From the NCBI GenBank assembly GCA_020025575.1, contig JAHHRW010000005.1, positions 1-64,000 of the forward strand: 64,000 bases of DNA. The letters are read 5' to 3'. Within the stretch, counting starts at the first letter, position 1; every line of letters begins with the position of its first letter. The position numbers and the translations under genes were made by a program. The notes beneath the pieces are model-generated. The model was not told the origin of the DNA. It was given only the letters and a program-made list of their open reading frames with translations, and did no database searches. This document shows, piece by piece, positions 43,182 to 52,258 of this stretch. Origin of the DNA: Oscillospiraceae bacterium. Its GTDB lineage: Bacteria; Bacillota; Clostridia; Oscillospirales; Oscillospiraceae.

Positions 43182-44673
43182 ACCCAATCGCCCCCAGGTT
43201 CTTTTTGATCTCGTCTTCCAGCTGGTGGGACTTTTGGAACAGTTCGGACAGCTCGGAAGTCAGGCGGCTCATCTTTTCTTCAAAGGGTTCGCCGTCCTCC
43301 TGCTGTTCTTCAATGCCTACATAACGCCCCGGGGTGAGGATATAATCCTGCTTCTCAATTTCTTCTGTGGTGGCAGCGGCGCAGAAACCCTTCACATCTT
43401 CCAGTGTGCCATCCACAAAGGCGTTGTAAGTATCGGCAATTTTCCGAATATCCTCGTCGGTCAGCTCCCGCAGTTTCCGGCTGACCATGGTGCCCAGATC
43501 CCGGGCATCGATAAACAGGGTTTTGCCGTGCTGCTTTTTCTGCTTGTTCAGGAACCACAGGGAAACGGGAATCTGGGTGGTATAGAACAGCTGGGTGGGC
43601 ATCGCCACAATGCACTCCACCAGGTCCGCATTGATGATGTTTTTGCGGATTTCCCCCTCACCGCCAGACTGGGAGGACAGAGAACCGTTCGCCAGCACCA
43701 TGCCCATTTTTCCGGTGGGGGCGAGGTGGTAGATCATATGCTGAAGCCATGCAAAGTTGGCGTTGCCTGCCGGAGGCATTCCGTACTGCCAGCGGACATC
43801 GTCTTTCAGCTGATCTGCCCCCCAGTTGGACAGATTAAAGGGAGGGTTTGCCATGATGTAATCTGCCCGCATGGTGGGATGACGGTCATCCGTAAAAGTA
43901 TCCGCAGCGTAAGCACCCAAACCCGGTTCAATACCACGAATAGCAAGGTTCATCTGTGCCAGCTTCCAAGTGGTGGGGTTGGCATCCTGTCCGTAAATGG
44001 CAATGTTATTGATATTTCCGCTGTGGCTCTCTACGAACTTTGCAGACTGCACGAACATACCGCCACTTCCACAACAAGGGTCATACACACGACCCTTGAA
44101 GGGCTGGAGCACTTCAACTAGAGTCCGAACCACGCAGGAGGGCGTGAAGAATTCGCCGCCACGCTTACCTTCCTGCTCAGCAAACATGGAAAGACAGTAT
44201 TCATAGGTGCGACCCAGAATATCCTTTTCACTGCCGTGCTCAATCATCTGTATATTGGTAAAGAGATCGACAACATCACCCAGACGGCGCTTGTCCAACT
44301 CCGGACGGGCAAAGTTCTTGGGTAAAATATCCTTGAGACGCTTGTTTTCCTTTTCAATTGCTCTCATAGCATCGTCAATGACAATGCCAATTTCCGGGGT
44401 ATGTGCCTTGGCGGCAATTTCACTCCAGCGAGCACCGGCAGGCACAAAGAAGATGCCTTCGGAAGTGTATTCGTCAATATCTTCCTCAAAGCCGTCACCC
44501 TCAGCGACAAGCTCCTGATACTTATCTTCAAATCGATCTGAAATGTACTTCAGGAAGATCAGACCAAGTACGACATTCTTATATTCAGATGCATCCAGGT
44601 TGCCTCTCAGCACACAGGCAGCATCCCAAATCTGCTTTTCAAAGCCTATATTGGCGGTGTTTTTTTCAGCCAT
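43171..44673 (-). CDS. hsdM: Type I restriction enzyme, M (adenine methylase) subunit
   Basis: The 500-residue N6-adenine methyltransferase has an N-terminal HsdM helical domain (GFEKQIWDAACVLRGNLDASEYKNVVLGLIFLKYISDRFE), SAM motif I YDPCCGSGGMFVQ and catalytic motif IV ANPPFNLSNWG. The start at 44673 follows GGAGGAA by 7 bases. It is the first gene of the hsdMS-[small genes]-hsdR operon, with a good promoter directly upstream. Confidence 0.95.
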   Translation of the reverse strand: MAEKNTANIGFEKQIWDAACVLRGNLDASEYKNVVLGLIFLKYISDRFEDKYQELVAEGDGFEEDIDEYTSEGIFFVPAGARWSEIAAKAHTPEIGIVIDDAMRAIEKENKRLKDILPKNFARPELDKRRLGDVVDLFTNIQMIEHGSEKDILGRTYEYCLSMFAEQEGKRGGEFFTPSCVVRTLVEVLQPFKGRVYDPCCGSGGMFVQSAKFVESHSGNINNIAIYGQDANPTTWKLAQMNLAIRGIEPGLGAYAADTFTDDRHPTMRADYIMANPPFNLSNWGADQLKDDVRWQYGMPPAGNANFAWLQHMIYHLAPTGKMGMVLANGSLSSQSGGEGEIRKNIINADLVECIVAMPTQLFYTTQIPVSLWFLNKQKKQHGKTLFIDARDLGTMVSRKLRELTDEDIRKIADTYNAFVDGTLEDVKGFCAAATTEEIEKQDYILTPGRYVGIEEQQEDGEPFEEKMSRLTSELSELFQKSHQLEDEIKKNLGAIGYEV

Positions 44674-44729
44674 TTTCTGTTCCTCCATTGCGGAATAGAT
44701 TTTTGTAAATTTCAATAAATATTATTACT

Positions 44730-44758
44730 ATCATACATCATCGAGCAATCGATTGCAA
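44730..44758 (-). promoter_or_regulatory. Promoter of the hsd operon
   Basis: On the minus strand TTGCAA (44753-44758), a 17-base spacer and TATGAT (44730-44735) lie about 57 bases before hsdM. Confidence 0.75.
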
Positions 44759-44759
44759 G

Positions 44760-44790
44760 AAAACACCCCATATAAATGGGGTGTTTTGCT
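44760..44790. terminator. Hairpin terminator upstream of hsd promoter
   Basis: AAACACCCCAT pairs with ATGGGGTGTTT around ATAA, with A- and T-runs on both sides. It sits just outside the hsd promoter and probably insulates it from neighbouring transcription. Beyond it, 44791-44880 shows nothing recognisable. Confidence 0.7.
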
Positions 44791-44882
44791 GTATTAAGAC
44801 CATTGGGTCTGCTGTAGTCAATTATAATCTCAAAAGGGACGAAATAATGCGTAAAGGTTTATGATACAACGAACAGTATAGT

Positions 44883-44925
44883 AGGGGCCCCTGGGGTTGC
44901 ATTTTTGCTACCCCTTGCGGTCAAT
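44883..44925 (+). other. Candidate oriT-like stem-loop
   Basis: The palindrome AGGGGCCCCT is followed by an imperfect hairpin (GGGGTTGC 44893-44900 with GCTACCCC 44907-44914) and TTGCGGTCAAT. It lies about 130 bases before the relaxase-like gene in an otherwise AT-rich gap, where mobilizable elements often keep the nic region. No known oriT was matched. Confidence 0.35.
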
Positions 44926-45055
44926 AAAATAAGTTAAGTATATTAATCATTAATAGATAAATAGTATAAATATACTATATTACATTATTTATACATACTA
45001 AATACCTATATATACAAATTATACTATGTAATAATACACATATGGAGGTAATACA

Positions 45056-45559
45056 ATGCCTACACTGAAAACACTGAATGGAGCCGGAAAATATCATGAC
45101 TCCAATGCACGTGAAGACGTAATTTCTTATATTCTGCAACCAGAAAAAACACCGCATCATTTGGTAGGTGGCGTAGAAGTAGATATGAATAACCCTGCTC
45201 AAAGTATGGCGCAGGTTGCGCAAGCCCATGGCAAGGATTCCCGAATCCGATTGCACCATTGTGTAATCTCATTCCACCCGGATGAAGTGGACGCTCTTAA
45301 CGTCGTTCAAGCGGTGGCGGAGCAAATCAGCGAAAAGATTGGGGAAACCTACCAGACGGTGTATGCTGTCCACGAAGATACTGATCATCCACACGTCCAT
45401 GTAGTCTATAATTCGGTCAGCTATGCTACTGGAAACAAATATCATGGGTCCAAAAAGGACTATTATGCATTGGTAGGTTGCGTAAAATCCGCCTTGCGCT
45501 CCAATGGCATATATGGGTTAATTACGGATAGCCGTAAACACAATGAGGTCTATGAATGA
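45056..45559 (+). CDS. Short relaxase-domain protein (mobilization nuclease-like)
   Basis: The 167-residue protein carries the relaxase histidine triad in HEDTDHPHVHVVYNSVSY (about residues 105-122) and an N-terminal YHDSNAREDVISYILQPEK that could supply the nicking Tyr. Usual MobA/MobP relaxases run to 300-600 residues, so this is only the catalytic domain, either truncated or a minimal form. The ribosome site is GGAGGT. A bidirectional terminator follows the stop. Confidence 0.75.
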   Translation: MPTLKTLNGAGKYHDSNAREDVISYILQPEKTPHHLVGGVEVDMNNPAQSMAQVAQAHGKDSRIRLHHCVISFHPDEVDALNVVQAVAEQISEKIGETYQTVYAVHEDTDHPHVHVVYNSVSYATGNKYHGSKKDYYALVGCVKSALRSNGIYGLITDSRKHNEVYE

Positions 45560-45590
45560 TGCCCCCAGTGCAATGGCACTGGGGGCATTT
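45557..45590. terminator. Bidirectional terminator
   Basis: ATGCCCCCAGTGC pairs with GCACTGGGGGCAT around AATG, between the convergent relaxase-like and HTH genes. Confidence 0.8.
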
Positions 45591-45595
45591 CAATA

Positions 45596-45784
45596 TCACG
45601 TTTTAGAGCTTTTCCACTGCCCAAGATAGTGCAGAACAGCGTCCTTAGGAACCCGCCACTTCTTTCCGATTCGGATTGCAGGGATCGCTCCAGAGTTTAG
45701 TAGAGCGTAGGCGGTGTTCCTACCGATGCCCAGAATTTCTTGTAGATCTGTAACGGTTAATACGGATTCGTATTGCTCTAGCAT
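45596..45784 (-). CDS. Excisionase-type HTH protein
   Basis: The 62-residue protein has the DNA-binding layout of the Xis/MerR-like helix-turn-helix 17 family: VTDLQEILGIGRNTAYALLNSGAIPAIRIGKKWRVPKDAVLHYL. It may regulate the relaxase or the McrB-like operon, or act in excision. AAGGAG lies 12 bases before the ATG. A second such protein lies next to the integrase at 57666. Confidence 0.85.
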   Translation of the reverse strand: MLEQYESVLTVTDLQEILGIGRNTAYALLNSGAIPAIRIGKKWRVPKDAVLHYLGQWKSSKT

Positions 45785-46069
45785 AGTTATAATAGCTCCT
45801 TTTCGGTTTGATTATAACTATGTTGACGTCTTAAATTTCATTTTCGATATATGCGCTTTGAAAAAGCAAATAAATATAGATTATTATTTCTAAATATGAT
45901 ATAATTTTTCTACCGATTTTTGTAAATTTAGCAAAACAGTGAATAGATGTCAGATAGTAGAAGGTAGTGCAGTACGGCTACTCTTTTAATGCGGATAATA
46001 CTTTTTAGGAGGATGGTTAGAGTATTAACAATATAGAACTACACCCACTGTTATAAGAGGAGGATGAAT

Positions 46070-48658
46070 ATGAGCATTTATCTCGGCATAATAACAATTA
46101 AAAACAGATATGTTAATTTTAAACCACTTTATAAGTACGATAATGATGAATTCAAATATTTGAATCAGTATGATAGACAAGCTCTCCTGCCAGAATCTTC
46201 TTTTGGTGATATCAATTTCTACAGTGAAGATAGCAGACAGCATGTTGATGAGATGTTTATTTCTGATACATATTGTTTGCTTGACTTTGAAATAGAAGAT
46301 CTTGAACCCAATTATACAAGTCAAGGCGTTAGAAATCAAACTGGATATAAAATCGAAATTACAAACCTAGAACCTGGAAGAATTCGTGAATTGAAAGATA
46401 TAGATTATTATTATGTTTTATCTGATGATGATTTTGAAGGGAGCTATAGAACTAATCCGACATTAGTGATTACGGATCCATATGCGTATGAGGGACTTGA
46501 AGTTGTAATACCTATTACAGAAGATAAAAATACAGTAATTGGACCGTTTGTAGTTGAATGGCGAGATCAAGATAGCAAACGAATAGTTCGAACTGGATTA
46601 TCGACACAGAAATATATTTTGCATGGCTATCGTTTCTCGGATTACCTGCGTAAATATGAAATACAAATTGGTCGTTATGGAGATGAACAAACATTTATTC
46701 ATCTTGATAAGACAACATGTGAAGAAGTACCTATTGATGTTATTACCAAGGAACAATTACTCGCTTCTTTTCGAAACACCTTAAATCAGGATAGCTTCAT
46801 TGATGGGAAAATTGATCTTAGTAATATTGGAGAATTGGTTGCTACTCATACAGATTCTCTCTTTATTGGTGATGGTATTCCGCAAGAAATTCGTGAGGCC
46901 CGTTTTGACGCGATCGATACATTATTAACTGATGAAGAGCGATTGAATGATACCTTTGGATTTATTTCTACAACTATCACAGGTTTACTCGATAAGTATC
47001 AAGGTAATGAGCAATACAGCAAAATGGTACAAGCACTTGCTGATGATCCTGATTTTATGTCAAGAATCCAACGTTTCCAAATTATTACTGACCGCATTGA
47101 GGAAAAACAGACCAAACTTGATGAGTTAACTGCGCAAGCCGCAGAAGTTGAAAAGCAATTGATAGGGGGAGAAAAGCAGGAATATACATCTGATTTTTTA
47201 GGCGAATATGAATCACAAATTGTGGATTTACGCATTCAAAAAGAGGAATTGAACAAAAATATCGCTGAACTGCAAAGTGAGCTAGAGATTATCCAGAGTG
47301 GAACTACTTTAAAAAAGAAACTAGCGGAACTGGAAGAGCAAGTCGATTATAAGGAACGTCGTGAGCGAGAGCTCGACACGAAACTACAGACTCTCAATAA
47401 CAAACTGGATTCAATCTTCGCTAATAGCACGGAAACGGCAATGAGACTTTCTTTTGATGGAATGTTAGCTAATCGAATGCTACAGCAAGCTGCTGAATGG
47501 GAAAATCAACAAAATGCATGTAATTATTCGAAAAAGATAGCAGATTTAAAATCCCTCACTATTTCGCATACAAGTCAAGAAGCCTTGATTGATAGTCTGG
47601 TAACGAAGATTCAAAAATATAGACCAAACTATGATAAAAATACTATCTTGAATATTCTTATTTGCTATACACAAGGATTTCTGACGGTTTTCTCTGGTGA
47701 ACCCGGAACAGGAAAAACTTCAATATGTAAAATTCTAGCATCGGCCTTAGGTCTTCTGGTTCCTGAAAAAGCAATTCCTAGATACAAAGATGGTTATGTC
47801 GCAACAAGGTTTACTCCTGTATCTGTCGAGCGAGGCTGGACGACCAAACGTGATTTTATTGGCTATTATAATCCTCTAACGAAAGCTTTTGATCGGAGTA
47901 ATCGAAGAATGTTTGATGCTTTGAATATTATGGATTTGGAAGCCAAAGGTGATAGCACCGATATGCCGTTTATGATTTTGCTTGATGAGGCCAATCTTAG
48001 CCCTATGGAGTATTATTGGGCAGATTTTATGAACATTTGCGATGGAATTGATAATTCCAGTATCATTAACCTTGGTGACGATTTCTACTTTCAGGTACCA
48101 CATCAACTTCGATTCGTGGCGACGATTAATAACGATCATACTACGGAGGCGCTGTCACCCAGATTAGTAGATCGCGCTTGGATAATTAGGCTTCCAAAAG
48201 TAAAATCTGGAATGGCAAGCCCGGTAACTGTGAATGCGGGTGATGATGAAATTGTGTCATGGAGTGCGTTGGTCTCTACATTTGGTGCAAACATCAATGA
48301 TTTAAATCCTCTAAACGGTACAGCCAAAGATATATACGAGGAATTGATCAACAAATGTAGAATATCGAAGATAAGCGTTAGTGCACGTGCTGATGCCGCA
48401 ATCCGCTATTATTGGTCTACTGCACAAAAATTGTTTGAAAATGATTATGGTACAGATGCGTCCATTGTAGCACTGGATTACGCTGTAGCTCAGAGGATTC
48501 TGCCACATATTGATGGTAGTGGTGAAAAGTATGGTGATCGACTGAAAGAAATTCACAAATTCTGTAGTGCTAAAAATCTCCTAGTGTCAGCAGAAGTTCT
48601 TTCAGATATCATCCGAAATGGAGAGAATTCAATGCAGTATTTCCAATTTTTTGGGTAA
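46070..48658 (+). CDS. McrB-like AAA+ ATPase with coiled coil
   Basis: The 862-residue protein has an unrecognised N-terminal region (1-300), a long charged coiled coil (about 330-470; IEEKQTKLDELTAQAAEVEKQ and similar heptads) and a C-terminal AAA_5/McrB-type domain. That domain has Walker A SGEPGTGKTS (about 542-551), Walker B ILLDEANLSPMEYYW (about 637), a TINNDHTTEALSPRLVDR stretch matching the McrB NxxD signature, and an arginine finger. The start at 46070 has GGAGG. It is co-transcribed with the nuclease-like gene 12 bases downstream. The layout resembles coiled-coil McrBC relatives, likely a modification-dependent or nucleic-acid-sensing defence motor. Confidence 0.82.
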   Translation: MSIYLGIITIKNRYVNFKPLYKYDNDEFKYLNQYDRQALLPESSFGDINFYSEDSRQHVDEMFISDTYCLLDFEIEDLEPNYTSQGVRNQTGYKIEITNLEPGRIRELKDIDYYYVLSDDDFEGSYRTNPTLVITDPYAYEGLEVVIPITEDKNTVIGPFVVEWRDQDSKRIVRTGLSTQKYILHGYRFSDYLRKYEIQIGRYGDEQTFIHLDKTTCEEVPIDVITKEQLLASFRNTLNQDSFIDGKIDLSNIGELVATHTDSLFIGDGIPQEIREARFDAIDTLLTDEERLNDTFGFISTTITGLLDKYQGNEQYSKMVQALADDPDFMSRIQRFQIITDRIEEKQTKLDELTAQAAEVEKQLIGGEKQEYTSDFLGEYESQIVDLRIQKEELNKNIAELQSELEIIQSGTTLKKKLAELEEQVDYKERRERELDTKLQTLNNKLDSIFANSTETAMRLSFDGMLANRMLQQAAEWENQQNACNYSKKIADLKSLTISHTSQEALIDSLVTKIQKYRPNYDKNTILNILICYTQGFLTVFSGEPGTGKTSICKILASALGLLVPEKAIPRYKDGYVATRFTPVSVERGWTTKRDFIGYYNPLTKAFDRSNRRMFDALNIMDLEAKGDSTDMPFMILLDEANLSPMEYYWADFMNICDGIDNSSIINLGDDFYFQVPHQLRFVATINNDHTTEALSPRLVDRAWIIRLPKVKSGMASPVTVNAGDDEIVSWSALVSTFGANINDLNPLNGTAKDIYEELINKCRISKISVSARADAAIRYYWSTAQKLFENDYGTDASIVALDYAVAQRILPHIDGSGEKYGDRLKEIHKFCSAKNLLVSAEVLSDIIRNGENSMQYFQFFG

Positions 48659-48670
48659 GAGAGGTACAAT

Positions 48671-50941
48671 ATGGATGAATTAGTCTTGCGGCTATTACCA
48701 GATAATCAAGAGCCGCAGGAGCTTGTTCTTCAACAACATCGGCTGGAAACTTCAATTTTAGATGCAGCTACTGCGGCCTTGTCATATGTATTTAACGATT
48801 ATAAATATCGCGCCCAACTTGTCAATGCCAATACTCAAATCAGAAATTTGATATTTCTTTTAAATGGCAAGGAAGTTAAGGTTACTTATTCTCAGGAAAG
48901 TGGACTGATTACATTTCAAGATTTATCGTTTGGGCAACGAATATTTCTTGAATGTTATGGTTTTGTCCAGATCACAATAGTTTTTGATGATGAGCAAGGG
49001 ATTCATCAGGTAAAAGAAACAGAATATATACAGGTCATGGTTCGAAAGGGGTGGCAGAATGATTCTGTCCGGCGCATGACAGAATATATATACAAATATA
49101 ATTCTGAGATTTTAAACGGTGACAAGACACATTCCAAAGATATATCAGGTTTAAAAGATTCGGCGCGAAAGACCATAGAGTCGCAAATTTTGTTGTTAGA
49201 GCAAATTTCCGTTATTTATGAAGAAAACTACCGATACTTTAAAATGAATAGTAGATTTGTAACAACTCCTAAGGAACGTGTTGATCATTTTGAAAAACTC
49301 CAATATGTTTCAAGAAATACCTTGCAGTATATTGCTCAACATCCAGAAGAACTTCAGCAGGTTTGGGATTCTTCTGGCATAAAAGTCGGAAATTTTCGAT
49401 ATCAGCCAAATAAAACATTAATCACTGACAATACTAAGTCATATAACATTTACGAAAACCGAGTTGTTTTAGGGTTTCTGATTTTCCTTCTCCATGAAGT
49501 GGAGCGTATACAGAAAGATCTAACATCTATTGTGAATGGTGTTCCTCAAAAATTAATGGAAACTGACGATTATATTACATCATCCTACTTTATATACGCA
49601 AAAACGATAGAGTCAGTGAAAATTATATTGAAAGACATTCAAAACTTACACCGCAAATATACCACACTGTACAATTTGTATTCTAAGATACTACCAATAA
49701 AGCCAGAAATCGTTATGAATACCCCACAATTTACTCCACTATTTAGATCAATCCCTCAATATCATCAAGTTTATGATTGTGTATCTGCATGGTTTTCTAA
49801 GGGGATGTTTACGATATGCGAAGAACAATTTATGCTTTCGTTTATCAAAACTAGTGCTTTGTATGAAATTTATGTATTGACGAAGTTGATAAATTATTTT
49901 CATAGCATTGGATATGCACTTATTAGTACTAACAAGATTACATATCCATCCCCTGGCAGATATTATGAAAATACTTATTGCAATAATTGTTTCGTATTTA
50001 AAAATGATGCAGGACAAGTGACGTTATATTATCAGCCTGTTATTTATAATACAAATAGGCAGTCAATCAGTGGTATTGGATTATATCGGAACACTTCTAT
50101 CTCGTTTCCTAAATTACAGAGTAGTGGGAATTATGGGGGGAGGTATTACACGCCAGATTTTGTGATCAAGTACGAGTACGCTAATGTTTCAACAGCTAGA
50201 TATCTTATAGCAGATGCCAAATTTAGTAGACTGCAGACCGTAAAGAATCGAGAAGTTGCAGAACTAGCATATAAATATTTGTTCTCAATATCCCCAGTAT
50301 CACAGGATGATCTAATTGTAGGTTTGTGCATATTTAACGGTCAATCGGATATAGCCACAGATTCATATACCAATATTTATGATCATGAACTGACCCAGCG
50401 TATAACGCCAAGGGCAGATATTGTGACTTTGACTGAAAACTCAATTAACAATGCAGAACTACACGAAGCACTGTTAAGAAATTCGGTCGGATTGTATACT
50501 ACGGAAATTCCACAAAAAATAGTGCCACTCCCTGCCAATACGGAGTCACAACTTCCGGGAATGGATCAGGTAGAAACTCCTGTCGTAACAGATTTATCCA
50601 CATCATCACAACAAGGTGCTACAGAAACTACCGAGTTTAGAGAAGATGAATCCTCTGTTCGACACACGGTTCAGACTAACCTAACAATTCCTAATTCAGC
50701 AATAAAAATTCCATCAAAAGCAAACGGAAAGAACAATGTGGATATTGCCACAATTAAGTTGTCTGAACTAAAGCTTGATAAAAAAATTGAGGAACAATTA
50801 GCGTTAGCAGGGTACGTCACAGTTCGTGATTTACTACCCAATGGAAACAAAAGTGATTTGGCAGGTAACACCATTTTAAATCGAAAATGCCGTAGAGAAA
50901 TCGAAGCACGATTAAAGCGGTACAAGGTATATATAAAATGA
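48671..50941 (+). CDS. DUF2357/PD-(D/E)XK McrC-like protein with HhH tail
   Basis: The 756-residue protein has an N-terminal beta-rich region (1-110), a central helical DUF2357-like part and a PD-(D/E)XK nuclease core. The core shows YYTPDFVIKYE (about 491-501), then LIADAKFSRL (about 511-520) with the D...AK signature. After a Ser/Thr/Gln-rich linker (about 615-680), the last 65 residues (LSELKLDKKIEEQLALAGYVTVRDLLPNG onwards) read as a helix-hairpin-helix domain like the RNA polymerase alpha C-terminal domain. It is partner to the upstream AAA ATPase. The HhH fusion is unusual for McrC. The gene is about 35% GC. Confidence 0.78.
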   Translation: MDELVLRLLPDNQEPQELVLQQHRLETSILDAATAALSYVFNDYKYRAQLVNANTQIRNLIFLLNGKEVKVTYSQESGLITFQDLSFGQRIFLECYGFVQITIVFDDEQGIHQVKETEYIQVMVRKGWQNDSVRRMTEYIYKYNSEILNGDKTHSKDISGLKDSARKTIESQILLLEQISVIYEENYRYFKMNSRFVTTPKERVDHFEKLQYVSRNTLQYIAQHPEELQQVWDSSGIKVGNFRYQPNKTLITDNTKSYNIYENRVVLGFLIFLLHEVERIQKDLTSIVNGVPQKLMETDDYITSSYFIYAKTIESVKIILKDIQNLHRKYTTLYNLYSKILPIKPEIVMNTPQFTPLFRSIPQYHQVYDCVSAWFSKGMFTICEEQFMLSFIKTSALYEIYVLTKLINYFHSIGYALISTNKITYPSPGRYYENTYCNNCFVFKNDAGQVTLYYQPVIYNTNRQSISGIGLYRNTSISFPKLQSSGNYGGRYYTPDFVIKYEYANVSTARYLIADAKFSRLQTVKNREVAELAYKYLFSISPVSQDDLIVGLCIFNGQSDIATDSYTNIYDHELTQRITPRADIVTLTENSINNAELHEALLRNSVGLYTTEIPQKIVPLPANTESQLPGMDQVETPVVTDLSTSSQQGATETTEFREDESSVRHTVQTNLTIPNSAIKIPSKANGKNNVDIATIKLSELKLDKKIEEQLALAGYVTVRDLLPNGNKSDLAGNTILNRKCRREIEARLKRYKVYIK

Positions 50942-51096
50942 CCGAGAAGCGTGTACAAAACTATTTGGTAGAAATTTGCTCATGTTTTGGCTGTTGAATG
51001 GTAAGTTGGGAAAGCTTAAACTTTCAGGAAGAAAACGATATATCATCTGGAACAAATGCAAAAGTTCCGTATTTCAACCACATATTATCTCTATGA

Positions 51097-51130
51097 AAGC
51101 CCGGAGTAAAAAACTCCGGGCTTATCTTAT
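51097..51130 (+). terminator. Terminator after the McrBC-like pair
   Basis: AAGCCCGGAGT pairs with ACTCCGGGCTT around AAAAA, followed by a T-rich tract. It isolates the AT-rich operon from the GC-rich amidoligase cassette. The gap 50942-51096 holds nothing else recognisable. Confidence 0.82.
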
Positions 51131-51150
51131 TTTATGGAGGTAAAGTATAA

Positions 51151-52257
51151 ATGGAAATCATACCTTGTGGCGTATGCCAGTGTCAGCACCCGATGGAGGA
51201 GCTGTACGAGTTTGACGATCAGCTGCTGTGCGATGACTGCCTGTCCAGCGAAACCACATTCTGCGACCGGTGCGGTGACCGGATCTGGGCAGACGACAAC
51301 GCCGGGGATGAGCACATTCACCTGTGCCAGAGCTGCTATGACCGCTACTACACCCGGTGCTCACGCTGCGGTCAGGTCATCAGCGAGATGGATGCCTTCT
51401 ACCAGGATGACGACTGTGACGAAGCGCTGTGCCAGGAATGTAATACCCACTATCAGGACAGCCGCCCAATTCACGATTACTACTACAAGCCAGAGCCCAT
51501 TTTTTACGGCGACGGCAGCCGTTATTTCGGTGTGGAGCTGGAAATCGACGGAGCCGGCGAAAGCAATGCAGCCGCCAGAAAGGTTCTGGAAATCGCCAAT
51601 GCAAAGGATGAGCATCTCTATTGCAAGCACGATGGTTCTCTGGAGGACGGCTTTGAACTGGTGACCCATCCCATGACTCTGGACTACCACCTGAATCACT
51701 TTCCCTGGGATAAACTTCTGAGCAAGGCAAAATCCATGGGCTACACATCCCACCAGGCCAGAACCTGTGGTCTGCATATCCACGTGAACCGCACCGCTTT
51801 CGGTGAAACGGAAGAAGCCCAGGACGAGTGCATTGCCCGAGTGCTGTATTTCTTTGAGAAGAATTGGGAAGAACTGCTGCGGTTCAGCCGGCGGACACGG
51901 ACGCAGCTGGAGCGCTGGGCCATGCGCTATGGCTACAAGGACCACCCCAAAGAGCTATTGAAGGAAGTCAAAAAGGGATACCGGGGAGAGCGGTACACTT
52001 CTGTGAACCTGTGCAACACCTACACCATTGAGTTCCGGATTTTCCGGGGGACCCTGAAATTGAATACCTTAATTGCCACGTTGCAAATGATCCACCGGGT
52101 CTGCGACGTGGCTCTTTATTTGTCCGATGACGAGATGAAGGCCATGACCTGGTCCACATTTGTTGCCGGTTGTTCCGATTATCCGGAGCTTGTCCAGTAT
52201 TTGAAAGAGCGCAGACTCTACGTGAACGAGCCTGTGGAAACAGAGGAGGAAATATAA
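51151..52257 (+). CDS. Zinc-ribbon amidoligase (COOH-NH2 ligase family)
   Basis: The 368-residue protein opens with four CxxC-type zinc-binding repeats (CGVCQC, CDDC...CDRCGDR, CQSC...CSRCGQ, CQECN; residues about 6-95). An Amidoligase_2 domain follows with YFGVELEID, KHDGSLEDGFELVTHPM, GLHIHVN, VNLCNTYTIEFRIFRGT. These are the glutamate, histidine and arginine motifs of the glutamine-synthetase-like COOH-NH2 ligases. It is expected to form an amide bond using ATP. The next gene encodes a class II amidotransferase that could supply ammonia. The ribosome site is GGAGGT. GC content is well above the preceding operon. Confidence 0.85.
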   Translation: MEIIPCGVCQCQHPMEELYEFDDQLLCDDCLSSETTFCDRCGDRIWADDNAGDEHIHLCQSCYDRYYTRCSRCGQVISEMDAFYQDDDCDEALCQECNTHYQDSRPIHDYYYKPEPIFYGDGSRYFGVELEIDGAGESNAAARKVLEIANAKDEHLYCKHDGSLEDGFELVTHPMTLDYHLNHFPWDKLLSKAKSMGYTSHQARTCGLHIHVNRTAFGETEEAQDECIARVLYFFEKNWEELLRFSRRTRTQLERWAMRYGYKDHPKELLKEVKKGYRGERYTSVNLCNTYTIEFRIFRGTLKLNTLIATLQMIHRVCDVALYLSDDEMKAMTWSTFVAGCSDYPELVQYLKERRLYVNEPVETEEEI

Positions 52258-52258
52258 T

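Noticed and set aside
45056..45559. Full-length conjugative relaxase
   Set aside because: Only 167 residues with the catalytic motif are present and no further relaxase sequence follows, so it is called a short relaxase-domain protein.
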